Positions 1 through 7,241 are shown, counted from the stretch's first letter. The stretch: 14,819 nucleotides of DNA from an uncultured Clostridia bacterium (GCA_947254895.1 CAMYEY010000030.1:1-14819), one strand, 5' to 3'. Numbers and translations are program-made. Notes: generated by a model from the sequence alone, not told the origin.

Positions 1-132
1 GATGGAATTGTCCCGCATCTGCCAGCCTAGGCTAAAAGCTAAGCCGGCCACGACCAGCAAAACAACAAGGGTAACAGCTATATTTTTGGGGCTTTGCAAA
101 AATGCTTTTATCTTAATCCTATCTTTTTGCAT
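1..132 (-). CDS. N-terminal fragment of an unidentified single-pass membrane or secreted protein (cut by window edge)
   Basis: Reading leftward from the ATG at 132, 44 codons stay open to the window edge, which falls exactly on a codon boundary. The peptide starts MQKDRIKIKAFLQSPKN, a basic stretch of about 17 residues. A hydrophobic segment follows at about residues 18-37 (IAVTLVVLLVVAGLAFSL), then a polar start (GWQMRDNSI). This is a typical signal-anchor or uncleaved signal peptide, with the rest of the protein presumably outside the membrane. The start is fixed by a strong AGGAGG at 140-145, 7 nt upstream, and an extended -10 element lies further upstream. The gene diverges from the C39-like peptidase gene. 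The function cannot be told from this fragment. Confidence 0.7.
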   Translation of the reverse strand, partial: MQKDRIKIKAFLQSPKNIAVTLVVLLVVAGLAFSLGWQMRDNSI

Positions 133-152
133 ACTAGATCCTCCTTTGTTTA

Positions 153-161
153 ATTGTAGCA
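153..161 (-). promoter_or_regulatory. Extended -10 promoter element for the truncated leftward gene
   Basis: On the minus strand the sequence reads TGC followed by TACAAT, an extended -10 (TGN-TATAAT with one mismatch), about 20 bp before the start codon at 132. No good -35 hexamer is visible 16-18 bp upstream, as is common for extended -10 promoters. The predicted leader is very short and would hold little more than the ribosome binding site. Confidence 0.4.
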
Positions 162-165
162 TTGA

Positions 166-292
166 AAGCCGGCTAAATACTTAAATAAAACTTAATCCTT
201 CCCACTTTCAGCCTACAACCGTCATGCTATAATGGGTGATGGTTTAGATTCGCCGGATTTTCCGAGAAAAATATCCCTGGTTTAGCCGGCTT
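166..292. repeat. 12-bp inverted repeat in the divergent intergenic region
   Basis: AAGCCGGCTAAA at 166-177 is repeated exactly, in inverted orientation, as TTTAGCCGGCTT at 281-292. Each arm contains the 8-bp palindrome AGCCGGCT. The left copy lies just upstream of the -10 of the leftward gene; the right copy lies in the predicted leader of the rightward gene. This could be a pair of binding sites coordinating the divergent genes, or a long-range pairing. GCCGG-type words are common throughout this window, so chance is a real alternative. Confidence 0.35.
225..233 (+). promoter_or_regulatory. Extended -10 promoter for the C39-like peptidase gene
   Basis: TGCTATAAT is a perfect extended -10 element. 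CTTTCA at 205-210, 17 bp upstream, is a weak -35. Transcription would begin near 240, giving a leader of about 100 nt before the TTG start at 339. That leader holds the right arm of the 12-bp inverted repeat and no other strong structure. Confidence 0.5.
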
Positions 293-326
293 CATCAGCC
301 TCAGTTTTGTTTATGGAACTTGTGCT

Positions 327-332
327 AGGAGG
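327..332 (+). promoter_or_regulatory. Ribosome binding site that selects a TTG start
   Basis: A perfect AGGAGG lies 6 nt upstream of TTG at 339-341. An upstream in-leader ATG at 313-315 has no such site in front of it. This placement makes TTG the likely start of the peptidase, and a TTG start suggests modest translation. Confidence 0.7.
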
Positions 333-338
333 ACTATT

Positions 339-1256
339 TTGAGAGATAATCATAACTTAGCTAACAGACAAAATCCCCCAAGAGGTAGGTTAAAAATTAG
401 GCTGATTGCCCTTACCTTATTTTGCCTAATTTGCTTTATCGCTGTATTAATTTTTACCTCTAAGCCGTCCCAAACTTCTCCAAACAGCATCGAGGCCAGC
501 CAAGTCCTGGAAACGAGGGTCTTTTCTGAAACTGAAAGTACTGGGCTAGAAACTACTGACCCTAACAAGCTGGCCGATAGCTATAATCCCTTTGCTGAAC
601 CCAGCAGCCTGGCGGAGTCCCTCTTTAAGCAAAACATTAAAGACTACTCTGACCAAGAAAAAGTTATGGTAGAAAGGGAGCCGGCCTCCGTTGAGTTTTT
701 GATCCGTCTCCACGATAAAAACTACAAACCCAGCAATCAGGTAGGCTACCAAGACAAGTTTGTCAAAGGTAAACTCCCCCACTATGTCCAATGGGACCAG
801 CGTTGGGGCTTTAGTCAGTACCTGGGTGAGGCTTTTGGTTTTACCGGTTGTGGCCCAACCTGCTTATCTATGGTCTATACCGGTTTAACCGGTAAAACAG
901 ATCTTCCTCCGGATAAAATGGGCCAATTTGCAAGTGAAAACCACCATGTTGTCCAAGGGGTAGGTTCAGCCTGGACCCTGATGGAAGAGGGGGCCAGAGA
1001 CCTCTCCCTCAATTCAGAAAAAATTGAAATCAGCAGGGAGAGTTTTGTTAGAGCCCTAGACCAAGGCAAGTTGCTTATCCTCTCGGTCAAGCCGGGAGAC
1101 TTCACGCGTTTTGGCCACTTTATAGTAGTCTGGTCCCATGATGATGGTTTTTACCATATCCTTGATCCTTTTAACGTAAAGCTCAGTCAAAAAAGCTGGT
1201 CCTTTGATGCCTTAGCCTGGCAAACGGCAGCAGCCTGGGCATTCAGTAAGGATTGA
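339..1256 (+). CDS. Membrane-anchored C39-like cysteine peptidase (Peptidase_C39_2 type)
   Basis: This 305-residue protein has a basic N-terminus, one hydrophobic helix at about residues 19-40 and a polar Ser/Thr/Glu-rich stalk to about residue 140. A C-terminal papain-fold domain follows. The stalk and domain should lie on the outer face of the membrane. The fold is shown by QWDQRW at 151-156 (oxyanion Gln151), GCGPTC at 170-175 (nucleophile Cys171), FGHFIVV at 258-264 (His260) and LDPF at 275-278 (Asp276). The catalytic set is therefore intact. This is the family of bacterial C39-like domains found in many secreted proteins of Gram-positives. The ABC-exporter bacteriocin peptidases are distant relatives, and no exporter or bacteriocin gene is nearby, so that role is unlikely. 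Cleavage of an envelope peptide or protein is an inference and the substrate is unknown. It diverges from the truncated membrane protein gene and converges with malQ. Confidence 0.8.
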   Translation: MRDNHNLANRQNPPRGRLKIRLIALTLFCLICFIAVLIFTSKPSQTSPNSIEASQVLETRVFSETESTGLETTDPNKLADSYNPFAEPSSLAESLFKQNIKDYSDQEKVMVEREPASVEFLIRLHDKNYKPSNQVGYQDKFVKGKLPHYVQWDQRWGFSQYLGEAFGFTGCGPTCLSMVYTGLTGKTDLPPDKMGQFASENHHVVQGVGSAWTLMEEGARDLSLNSEKIEISRESFVRALDQGKLLILSVKPGDFTRFGHFIVVWSHDDGFYHILDPFNVKLSQKSWSFDALAWQTAAAWAFSKD

Positions 1257-1335
1257 TTAACTCCTATCCCCTACTAGCCCAGGCCTGCTCCTAGAAAAAT
1301 TCATAAAATTGTTTACTCGGTCTGTAGGTAGATCC

Positions 1336-2838
1336 TCACTGACCTGTATGTTTTAGGCGTCCAAAAAGCTCTGTGTAGAGGCGGATTTTCTGAGTGAGCT
1401 CAGGGCTGATTTGTTCCGGCGTGAGCCGCCATTCCCAGTTATCAGCTAAGAAGCCCGGCCTATTCATCCGTGACCCTTCAGCTAACCCCAGATAGTCTTG
1501 CATTTGGCAAACAAAAAGTTTAGATACCGAACCCATGCCTGCCCGGATAAAACCCCAATTGAAACCCTCTTCAGGATTAAGGCCAAAATAAAGTTTGGCC
1601 CGGTCCAAGTCTTTTTGACTGGCAGTTTTTTGCCAAAGCATGATGGGGGCATTATCGTGAGTTCCGATATAACAGCTGCTATTTTGTATAAAGTCATGCG
1701 GCAAGCTGTTGCCCTCATCCCTAAAGTCAAAGGCCAGCTGGAGAACATTCATACCGGGAAAGCCCGAGTCTTCGAGGAGCTGCTGAACAGCTGCTGTCTG
1801 ATAACCCAGGTCCTCAGCAATAAAGATAAAGTCAGGAAATTTACTCTTGAGAATAGATAAAAGGTCCATGCCGGGTCCCTTGACCCAGCGGCCATTCTTA
1901 GCGGTCTTTTCGCCATAGGGAACAGCCCAATAGGACTCTAGCCCCCTGAAATGGTCGATCCTTAAGGCATCATAAATGGCATTGGAAAAGGAGATCCTAG
2001 AAGTCCACCAGGAAAAATCGTCCTCTTTCATCTTAGCCCAATCATAAAGGGGGTTGGACCAGAGTTGGCCATCTGCCGTAAAGTAATCTGGCGGGACACC
2101 CGAAACCTCAGTCGGGCAGCCATTTTCGTCTAATTGAAAATTCTCAGGTCGTGCCCAAACATCAGCCGAATCCATCGATACATACAGAGGGATATCACCC
2201 ATAATGGATATGCCTTTTTCAGCAGCATAAGACCTAACGCCCTGCCACTGGCTAAAGAACAGATACTGAATGTAGCAGATCAGATTGATGGCTTGGTGCT
2301 CTTCCTGGATGACCTGGTCTAGCTTATCTCTTTCACGCAGTTTAAGCGCTTGGTCCGGCCAATCTAGCCAACTGGCCATGCCAAACTTCTGCTTTAGGAC
2401 CATAAAAATGGCATAGTCATCCAGCCAGTAGGCATTCTCAGCCTTAAACTGGACAAAATCTAACTCCTCTTGTGCAATCCCCTTTGCAGCAGCCTTGTTT
2501 AAAAGATCCTGCCTGTGAGCATAAATCTTACCGTAGTCAACTCGGGTCGGATCCTGACCAAAATCAACTGTAGCCAGGTCTTGCGGACTGAGTAAGCCGG
2601 CCTCAACCAAGAGGTCCAAGTCGATAAAATAAGGATTACCCGCAAAGGCAGAAAAACTTTGATAAGGAGAATTGCCATAACCGGTCGTCGTCAGGGGCAG
2701 GATCTGCCACCAGCTTTGGCCGGCTTCAGCGAGGAAGTCGATAAACTGGTAGGCAGACTTACCAAATGTGCCGATACCATGGGGTGACGGCAAGGATGAA
2801 ATGGGAAGTAAGATTCCACTAGATCGTTGAAGTTCCAT
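1336..2838 (-). CDS. malQ: 4-alpha-glucanotransferase (amylomaltase, GH77)
   Basis: This 500-residue cytoplasmic enzyme transfers alpha-1,4-glucan segments between maltodextrins and releases glucose. Its length is normal for bacterial GH77. Family signatures run in order: RSSGILLPISSLPSPHGIG near the N-terminus, GYGNSPYQSFSAFAGNPY at 53-70, MGDIPLYV at 213-220, the nucleophile Asp295 in RIDHFRG, the acid/base Glu342 in AEDLG, and the stabilising Asp395 in GTHDN. One oddity is that GTHDN is followed by AP, where I recall most family members having DT. It is the last gene of the sugar block: its ATG lies 3 nt after the stop of the preceding permease, and AAGGG inside the end of that gene serves as ribosome binding site. 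Tight spacing implies co-transcription, and it is the main reason to assign an alpha-glucan substrate to the transporter. No terminator is visible downstream. Confidence 0.95.
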   Translation of the reverse strand: MELQRSSGILLPISSLPSPHGIGTFGKSAYQFIDFLAEAGQSWWQILPLTTTGYGNSPYQSFSAFAGNPYFIDLDLLVEAGLLSPQDLATVDFGQDPTRVDYGKIYAHRQDLLNKAAAKGIAQEELDFVQFKAENAYWLDDYAIFMVLKQKFGMASWLDWPDQALKLRERDKLDQVIQEEHQAINLICYIQYLFFSQWQGVRSYAAEKGISIMGDIPLYVSMDSADVWARPENFQLDENGCPTEVSGVPPDYFTADGQLWSNPLYDWAKMKEDDFSWWTSRISFSNAIYDALRIDHFRGLESYWAVPYGEKTAKNGRWVKGPGMDLLSILKSKFPDFIFIAEDLGYQTAAVQQLLEDSGFPGMNVLQLAFDFRDEGNSLPHDFIQNSSCYIGTHDNAPIMLWQKTASQKDLDRAKLYFGLNPEEGFNWGFIRAGMGSVSKLFVCQMQDYLGLAEGSRMNRPGFLADNWEWRLTPEQISPELTQKIRLYTELFGRLKHTGQ

Positions 2839-2841
2839 AAA

Positions 2842-3753
2842 TTAACCCTTAACCGATCCTGACATAACACCCTTAATAATATGCTTTTGACCCAGGAGAT
2901 AAACGATAATTACCGGGAGAATGGTCAAAACAATGGAAGCCATCATGGGGCCCATCTCAACCCGGCCATAGCCGCCCCGGAAGTATTGGATCAGCATGGG
3001 GATAGTCCGGTATTTCTTGATGTCAAGAACCAGGGTGGGCAGGAGGTAATCGTTCCATACCCACATAGTTTCCAAAATCCCAATAGAGATCATGGTGGGC
3101 CTGAGCAAGGGAAAAATCACCTTAAAGAAAACCTGGAGGGGGTTGCAACCATCAATCATGGCAGCCTCCTCAAGTTCAGCAGGAATCGACCTGATGAAAC
3201 CGGCAAAGAGGAAGACCGCAAGGCCCGCCCCAAAGCCCAGGTAGATAAAGCAAATGGTCCAGGGTGTGTTAAAACGCAGACCAAAAATGCTGAGCTTGTC
3301 AGCTGTCTGCGACAGGGTGAACATAACCATTTGGAAAGGAACAACCATAGAAAAGGCACACAGGAGGTACATTATCTTAGAGAAGATTCCCTTCCGTCTG
3401 ACAATATACCAAGCAAACATAGAGCAGCAGAGAAGGATCAAAAAGACTGATGACAGGGTAATAAATAAACTGTAACCAAAACTTTTGAGAAAGCCCTGGG
3501 CTCCAATAGCATTGATATAGTTTTGAGCGCCGGCAAAATTTTCTGCCGTAGGCACATTAAAAGCTGTCGCCGTTTGGATAGCTGTCTCTTCTTTAAAAGA
3601 GTTAAAGACAACCATCAAAATAGGATAGAGGTAAAGGGCAGACAAGACGGTAAAAAGGATTGTACCGAGTCCTGACCAAAATCTAGACCTCTCCTGGTGT
3701 TTTGTATTGAGGGCTTGGCACTTGCCACCTTGCTTCTTATTTTCTGAATTCAT
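2842..3753 (-). CDS. Carbohydrate ABC transporter permease, MalG/CUT1 type
   Basis: This 303-residue inner-membrane subunit has an N-terminal polar segment of about 27 residues and about six hydrophobic helices (near 28-50, 92-117, 126-147, 163-187, 220-240 and 268-288). The cytoplasmic EAA loop, which contacts the ATPase, is at about 195-218 (ELEEAAMIDGCNPLQVFFKV). The terminal KGVMSGSVKG matches the usual MalG-type ending (family knowledge), which in MalG reaches into the transport channel. Its ATG overlaps the TAA of the upstream permease gene by one base (TAATG), and AAGGAGG lies 10 nt before it, so the two permeases are translationally coupled and probably made 1:1. Sugar specificity is inferred from the adjacent malQ only. 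Confidence 0.92.
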   Translation of the reverse strand: MNSENKKQGGKCQALNTKHQERSRFWSGLGTILFTVLSALYLYPILMVVFNSFKEETAIQTATAFNVPTAENFAGAQNYINAIGAQGFLKSFGYSLFITLSSVFLILLCCSMFAWYIVRRKGIFSKIMYLLCAFSMVVPFQMVMFTLSQTADKLSIFGLRFNTPWTICFIYLGFGAGLAVFLFAGFIRSIPAELEEAAMIDGCNPLQVFFKVIFPLLRPTMISIGILETMWVWNDYLLPTLVLDIKKYRTIPMLIQYFRGGYGRVEMGPMMASIVLTILPVIIVYLLGQKHIIKGVMSGSVKG

Positions 3754-4610
3754 TAAGCGTCAACCTCCTTGCGTCTGGTAGCATAAAGCTGGGTCAAGGC
3801 GATCACGACAACTAAGAAAAAGAAGACCGTCGCCTTGGCTTGGCCTATCCCCTTCCACAGGGGGCCAGACCTAGCATAAAAGGTATTTGTAATATTGAGA
3901 GCCAGCATCTCAGTTGTCTTCATAGGTTCGCCGGCTGTCAAGGATAAGTTCTGGTCAAATAGTTTAAATGAATTGGTAATCGACAAGAACAGGCAGATGG
4001 TAATTGAAGGCATGATCATGGGAATTTTAATTTTCAACATGGTCTGCCAGGGGGTAGCACCATCAATTTTGGAAGCTTCTAAAAGTTCGCCTGGAACATT
4101 TTGTAGGCCGGCGATATAAATAATCATCATATAGCCTATCTGCTGCCAACACATGAGAATAATAAGGCCCCAATAACCAGCTTTTGTATTGAGTTGTAAG
4201 AGGGGTTGACCAACCAAAGATAGAGCAGCATTGAGCAGAATATTCCAAATATAACCTAGGACAATACCACCGATCAGGTTAGGCATAAAAAATACTGTTC
4301 TAAAGATGTTTCTTCCCTTTAACTTACTGGTTAAAGCTAAGGCGATAAAGAAGGCACAAATGTTGATCAAAAGTGTTGAAACAACAGCAAACTTTACTGT
4401 AAACCAAAATGCATCACCAAAAGTCGAGTCCGAAAAGGCTTTTTGATAATTGGAAAGGCCATTAAAGACTGCATCATTAACTGTCGTAAATTGACAAAGG
4501 GAAAGGTAAACGCCTTGAATAAAGGGCCAAATAAAGCCGACTATAAAAGCTCCTAAGGTCGGAACCACAAATAAGGGAAACCACCTTTTGAGGACTTTAT
4601 CCATTGCCAT
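3753..4610 (-). CDS. Carbohydrate ABC transporter permease, MalF/CUT1 type
   Basis: This 285-residue membrane subunit has about six helices, beginning with one at about residues 11-33. The EAA loop is at about 176-199 (LLEASKIDGATPWQTMLKIK). The length is that of the short six-helix MalF-like subunits common in Gram-positives, not the longer enterobacterial MalF. The first of two nearby ATG codons is chosen because AAGGAGG precedes it by 5 nt. It should pair with the following permease and dock the upstream binding protein. A strong stem-loop separates it from the binding-protein gene. No ATP-binding subunit gene is present in the window, so a shared ATPase of the MsmK/MalK kind is presumably encoded elsewhere. 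Confidence 0.92.
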   Translation of the reverse strand: MAMDKVLKRWFPLFVVPTLGAFIVGFIWPFIQGVYLSLCQFTTVNDAVFNGLSNYQKAFSDSTFGDAFWFTVKFAVVSTLLINICAFFIALALTSKLKGRNIFRTVFFMPNLIGGIVLGYIWNILLNAALSLVGQPLLQLNTKAGYWGLIILMCWQQIGYMMIIYIAGLQNVPGELLEASKIDGATPWQTMLKIKIPMIMPSITICLFLSITNSFKLFDQNLSLTAGEPMKTTEMLALNITNTFYARSGPLWKGIGQAKATVFFFLVVVIALTQLYATRRKEVDA

Positions 4611-4638
4611 AATTGCCTCCTTTTTCTCCTCTATAAGG

Positions 4639-4668
4639 AAAATCCGGGAAGCCAGCAGGCCTCCCGGA
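4639..4668 (-). terminator. Intercistronic stem-loop between binding-protein and permease genes
   Basis: At 4643-4668 there are two 11-nt arms with one G-U wobble around a 4-nt loop (TGCT on the minus strand). The GC-rich core is followed on the minus strand by only TTTT and then CC. The short U-run suggests a leaky terminator or an mRNA 3'-end stabiliser, not a full stop. In sugar ABC operons this arrangement commonly gives much more binding protein than permease. Confidence 0.6.
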
Positions 4669-4689
4669 AATTTGATACGATTTTAATCC

Positions 4690-6081
4690 TTAAGGATTAG
4701 CTAATTTGTACTCGGTTGCCCAGCCATCGACGAAGGCGGATACTACGGCCTTCCAATTGTCATCGGTCTGGTCTGCAGCATAGGCTGTTAAAGCACTGCC
4801 CACACCATTCTTCCACTCTTCTGAGGGCATTGTTGAGAAAGTCCAAGCAACAGGTGTTTTACCGGCCTTGGTCAATTCTGCGTCAGCCCTGACAAAGACG
4901 TTTTCAGACTCGAGTGCCTTCTTGAAAGGGATAACAAAGCCCATACCGGCTTCGCCTGAAGGCATAGCACCCTCGCCACCACACATGGCTTTAACACCGG
5001 TTTCAGATGTTACACACCAGTTCATGAAGGCTAAAGTTGCATCGATATCAGCCTGGTCAGCGTCTTTGTTAACACACCAGAAGTTTTCAGTACCTGTGCA
5101 GAGGCCCTGGTTAGCTTCATCGCCTACACCGATATAGATCGGGATCATGGTCAGTTGGTCAGCTGAGAATTTGCCATCACCAACTAAGTTACCGTATTCC
5201 CAAGAACCGTTTTGGAAGAAGACTGCCTTGCTGTCTAAGAACTCGTTTCTGGAGTCATCACCGGTTTTAGCGGACAGCTCTTTAGCATCACAGGTTGAAT
5301 TGTTGATGTAGAGGTCCCAGATATTGCGGTAATCGTCAAGGTAGGTACCCTTGATAGCATCAGTAGCCTGGATACCATCTGCTTGATATTCAAAGTAGAT
5401 TGGCAGGTTGGCCAGGTGGGTTTTAAAACGCCAGTCAGAAGAAGCATCCATACCAGCTGAGGAGAAAGCAGCAAAGCCTAACTCATCTTTTCTGGCTGTG
5501 ATATCTTCGGCAACTTTTTTGAGGTCTGCGAAGGACTTAATATCTTCTACCTTGTGACCGGCTTTTTCTAGTAAGTCTTTATTGGCAATGATACCATATG
5601 ACTCAACAACATAGCCGATACCACAAACATCACCGGACTCACCCTTGAGAGCGTAAGCCTCGTTGGTCAGTTCTTTCATGATATCAGTGTCTGCCAAGTT
5701 GTAGCAGTACTGTTCCCAGTTTTTGAGGCCGACAGGGCCGTTAACTTGGAAGAGGGTTGGAGCATCTGATTTGCCCATCTCAGCCATTAAGGTTGTTTCA
5801 TATTGGCCTGATGCTGCTGTGACAACTGTTACGGGAACACCTGTCTCTTCAGTATAAAGTTTGGCCAATTCTTGCCATTGGGCATCTTGTTCAGGTTTAA
5901 AGTTGAGGTAGTAAACCTTGCCTTCACCTGCGTTTGCGGCCGGCTCTGCAGTTGTTGCATCATCTGCTGCCGGTGCCTTGGTCTCGCCTGCTTTTTCAGC
6001 AGGTTCTTTTGCTCCGCCGCCACAAGCAGCCAGACCAAAAACCATCACTAAGGTAAGTAAGATAGCTAAAATCTTTTTCAT
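4690..6081 (-). CDS. Sugar ABC transporter substrate-binding lipoprotein (CUT1, family 1-like)
   Basis: This 463-residue protein has a lipoprotein signal peptide: MKKILAILLTLVMVFGLAAC has a basic start, a hydrophobic core and the lipobox LAAC with lipidated Cys20. A GGG and an Ala/Glu/Lys/Thr-rich tether to about residue 54 follow. The mature part resembles extracellular solute-binding proteins of sugar transporters: a VYYLNFKPE strand start, an ETGVPVTVVTAASGQYETTL segment, a WEQYCYNL segment and a C-terminal Trp-rich part. It should capture sugar outside the cell and deliver it to the two permeases encoded downstream. The ATG has AGGAGG 5 nt upstream. It lies 85 bp after the regulator gene. 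The binding residues cannot be read confidently, so maltodextrin as ligand is inferred from malQ; another oligosaccharide is possible. Confidence 0.93.
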   Translation of the reverse strand: MKKILAILLTLVMVFGLAACGGGAKEPAEKAGETKAPAADDATTAEPAANAGEGKVYYLNFKPEQDAQWQELAKLYTEETGVPVTVVTAASGQYETTLMAEMGKSDAPTLFQVNGPVGLKNWEQYCYNLADTDIMKELTNEAYALKGESGDVCGIGYVVESYGIIANKDLLEKAGHKVEDIKSFADLKKVAEDITARKDELGFAAFSSAGMDASSDWRFKTHLANLPIYFEYQADGIQATDAIKGTYLDDYRNIWDLYINNSTCDAKELSAKTGDDSRNEFLDSKAVFFQNGSWEYGNLVGDGKFSADQLTMIPIYIGVGDEANQGLCTGTENFWCVNKDADQADIDATLAFMNWCVTSETGVKAMCGGEGAMPSGEAGMGFVIPFKKALESENVFVRADAELTKAGKTPVAWTFSTMPSEEWKNGVGSALTAYAADQTDDNWKAVVSAFVDGWATEYKLANP

Positions 6082-6109
6082 CTTTTCCTCCTATTTGTTC
6101 TTTCTACTT

Positions 6110-6153
6110 ACAAGTTTATTGAACTCGTTATTTATTTTGACATCTTGCGATGT
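6110..6153. promoter_or_regulatory. Two dyads in the leader of the binding-protein gene
   Basis: ACATC-TTGC-GATGT at 6140-6153 has perfect 5-bp arms. ACAAGTT-TATTG-AACTCGT at 6110-6128 has 7-bp arms with one mismatch. A weak -35-like TTAACA (6156-6151, minus strand) overlaps the first dyad, but no convincing -10 is found at the right spacing. They may be operator or mRNA-structure elements. Neither resembles the tandem operator in front of the regulator gene, so the operon may be read mainly from the regulator's promoter. Confidence 0.3.
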
Positions 6154-6166
6154 TAAAAACTTAATC

Positions 6167-7183
6167 TTAACCCAGCCGTTTCACGGACCCACCTAATCTG
6201 AGGTCAGTCTCAAGGACTAATTGCCTATTTTTCCCGCCATTTTCCATCAGGTCTAAAAGAAGCTCGACCGATTGTTCAGCCATGTCTTGCTTAGGTTGAA
6301 CCAAGCTGGTCAGGGTAGGTATGGTGTATTCTGTTATATTAAGGCCATCTATGCCGATGACAGAAATATCATCCGGAATTTTTAAACTGGCAGAATCAAA
6401 AGCCTTCATAGCAGCTACAGCCAGCATATCGGATATGGCAAAAAGGGCTGTGAAATCCCTGGTTCTCTCGATTAGGTCTTGGGTTGCCCGGTAGGCATCA
6501 GCTAAATCAAAACCCGGGGTCAATTGAACTAAACTAGGATCTAGGTCTAAGCCATGATCTTTGAGGGCCCGGCAATAACCCCGATAGCGGAGTTCACTAA
6601 TCGACTGGTCGGCCGTATCTACGAGAAGGATCGCAATCCTCCTGTGCCCATAATCGATCAGTTTAGAAACCGCCTTATAAGCTTCAGCTTCGTCATCCAG
6701 GGACACTGAGGAAAACTGGTCTTCAAGTAGACTGCCAAATTTATTGGAATATGAACAAAAAACGAATGGAACCTGGAGAAGGTCAACCTGGTCCTTGCTA
6801 TAAGAAAAAGAACCCCCCATAACAATCAGACCTGAGAGACGTTTAGCCCTGGCCAACTCAGCCGCCGCTTGAATTTCATCTGCTGTCTCAGGTATTTGCT
6901 TGATAATGAAAGAATACTTGGTCCGGCTGATCGATTGGCCAATAGTAACCAACATTTCCGTAAAAAAGCTGTTATCAATACCACGCATGATGACGCCGAT
7001 AGAGTCCGTCTTGGTCCCTGCTAAATCTCGGGCACTCTCATTAGGGATATAGTTCAAATCCTCCGCGACCTGCATAACCTTTTGCCGCACTTCATTACTG
7101 ACATCTCGCCTATTGTTGATCACTCGAGAAACTGTAGAAACAGATACACCAGCTTGGTTTGCAATATCTCTGATTGTAACCAT
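6167..7183 (-). CDS. LacI-family transcriptional regulator of the sugar operon
   Basis: This 338-residue DNA-binding repressor has an N-terminal helix-turn-helix and hinge (VTIRDIANQAGVSVSTVSRV at residues 2-21, then NYIPNESARDLAG) and a periplasmic-binding-protein-like effector domain (TDSIGVIMRGIDNSFF onward). The VIGIDGLNITEYTIPTLTSL segment is typical of the C-terminal lobe. The ATG at 7183 is chosen because the helix-turn-helix begins right after it and AAGGGGG lies 5 nt upstream. A reading frame extending to 7246 would run through the operator and adds unrelated residues. It heads the block regulator, binding protein, permease, permease, malQ, so it is probably a MalR-type regulator responding to the imported sugar. 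The tandem palindrome just downstream of its own promoter points to autoregulation. The effector is unknown. Confidence 0.93.
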   Translation of the reverse strand: MVTIRDIANQAGVSVSTVSRVINNRRDVSNEVRQKVMQVAEDLNYIPNESARDLAGTKTDSIGVIMRGIDNSFFTEMLVTIGQSISRTKYSFIIKQIPETADEIQAAAELARAKRLSGLIVMGGSFSYSKDQVDLLQVPFVFCSYSNKFGSLLEDQFSSVSLDDEAEAYKAVSKLIDYGHRRIAILLVDTADQSISELRYRGYCRALKDHGLDLDPSLVQLTPGFDLADAYRATQDLIERTRDFTALFAISDMLAVAAMKAFDSASLKIPDDISVIGIDGLNITEYTIPTLTSLVQPKQDMAEQSVELLLDLMENGGKNRQLVLETDLRLGGSVKRLG

Positions 7184-7217
7184 AACTACCCCCTTCTCAA
7201 GTCTAGATCGCCTACCC

Positions 7218-7241
7218 GGTAGCGTTACCGGTAACGTTACC
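7218..7241. promoter_or_regulatory. Tandem LacI-type operator: two contiguous 12-bp palindromes
   Basis: GGTAGCGTTACC (7218-7229, 5 of 6 base pairs symmetric) is followed with no gap by GGTAACGTTACC (7230-7241, perfect). Both have the central CG typical of LacI-family operators. The junction creates another perfect palindrome, CGTTACCGGTAACG, at 7223-7236, so four 6-bp half-sites alternate without a spacer. The array starts a few bases after the predicted transcription start of the regulator gene, where binding would block transcription. Confidence 0.75.

Noticed and set aside
2..184. 60-codon plus-strand open frame at the left edge
   Set aside because: The minus-strand frame from 132 has a strong ribosome binding site, a promoter and a signal-anchor peptide. 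The plus-strand frame is its shadow.
2881..3450. 189-codon plus-strand open frame
   Set aside because: It lies antisense inside a well-supported permease gene, has polar biased composition, and has no ribosome binding site or family motif.
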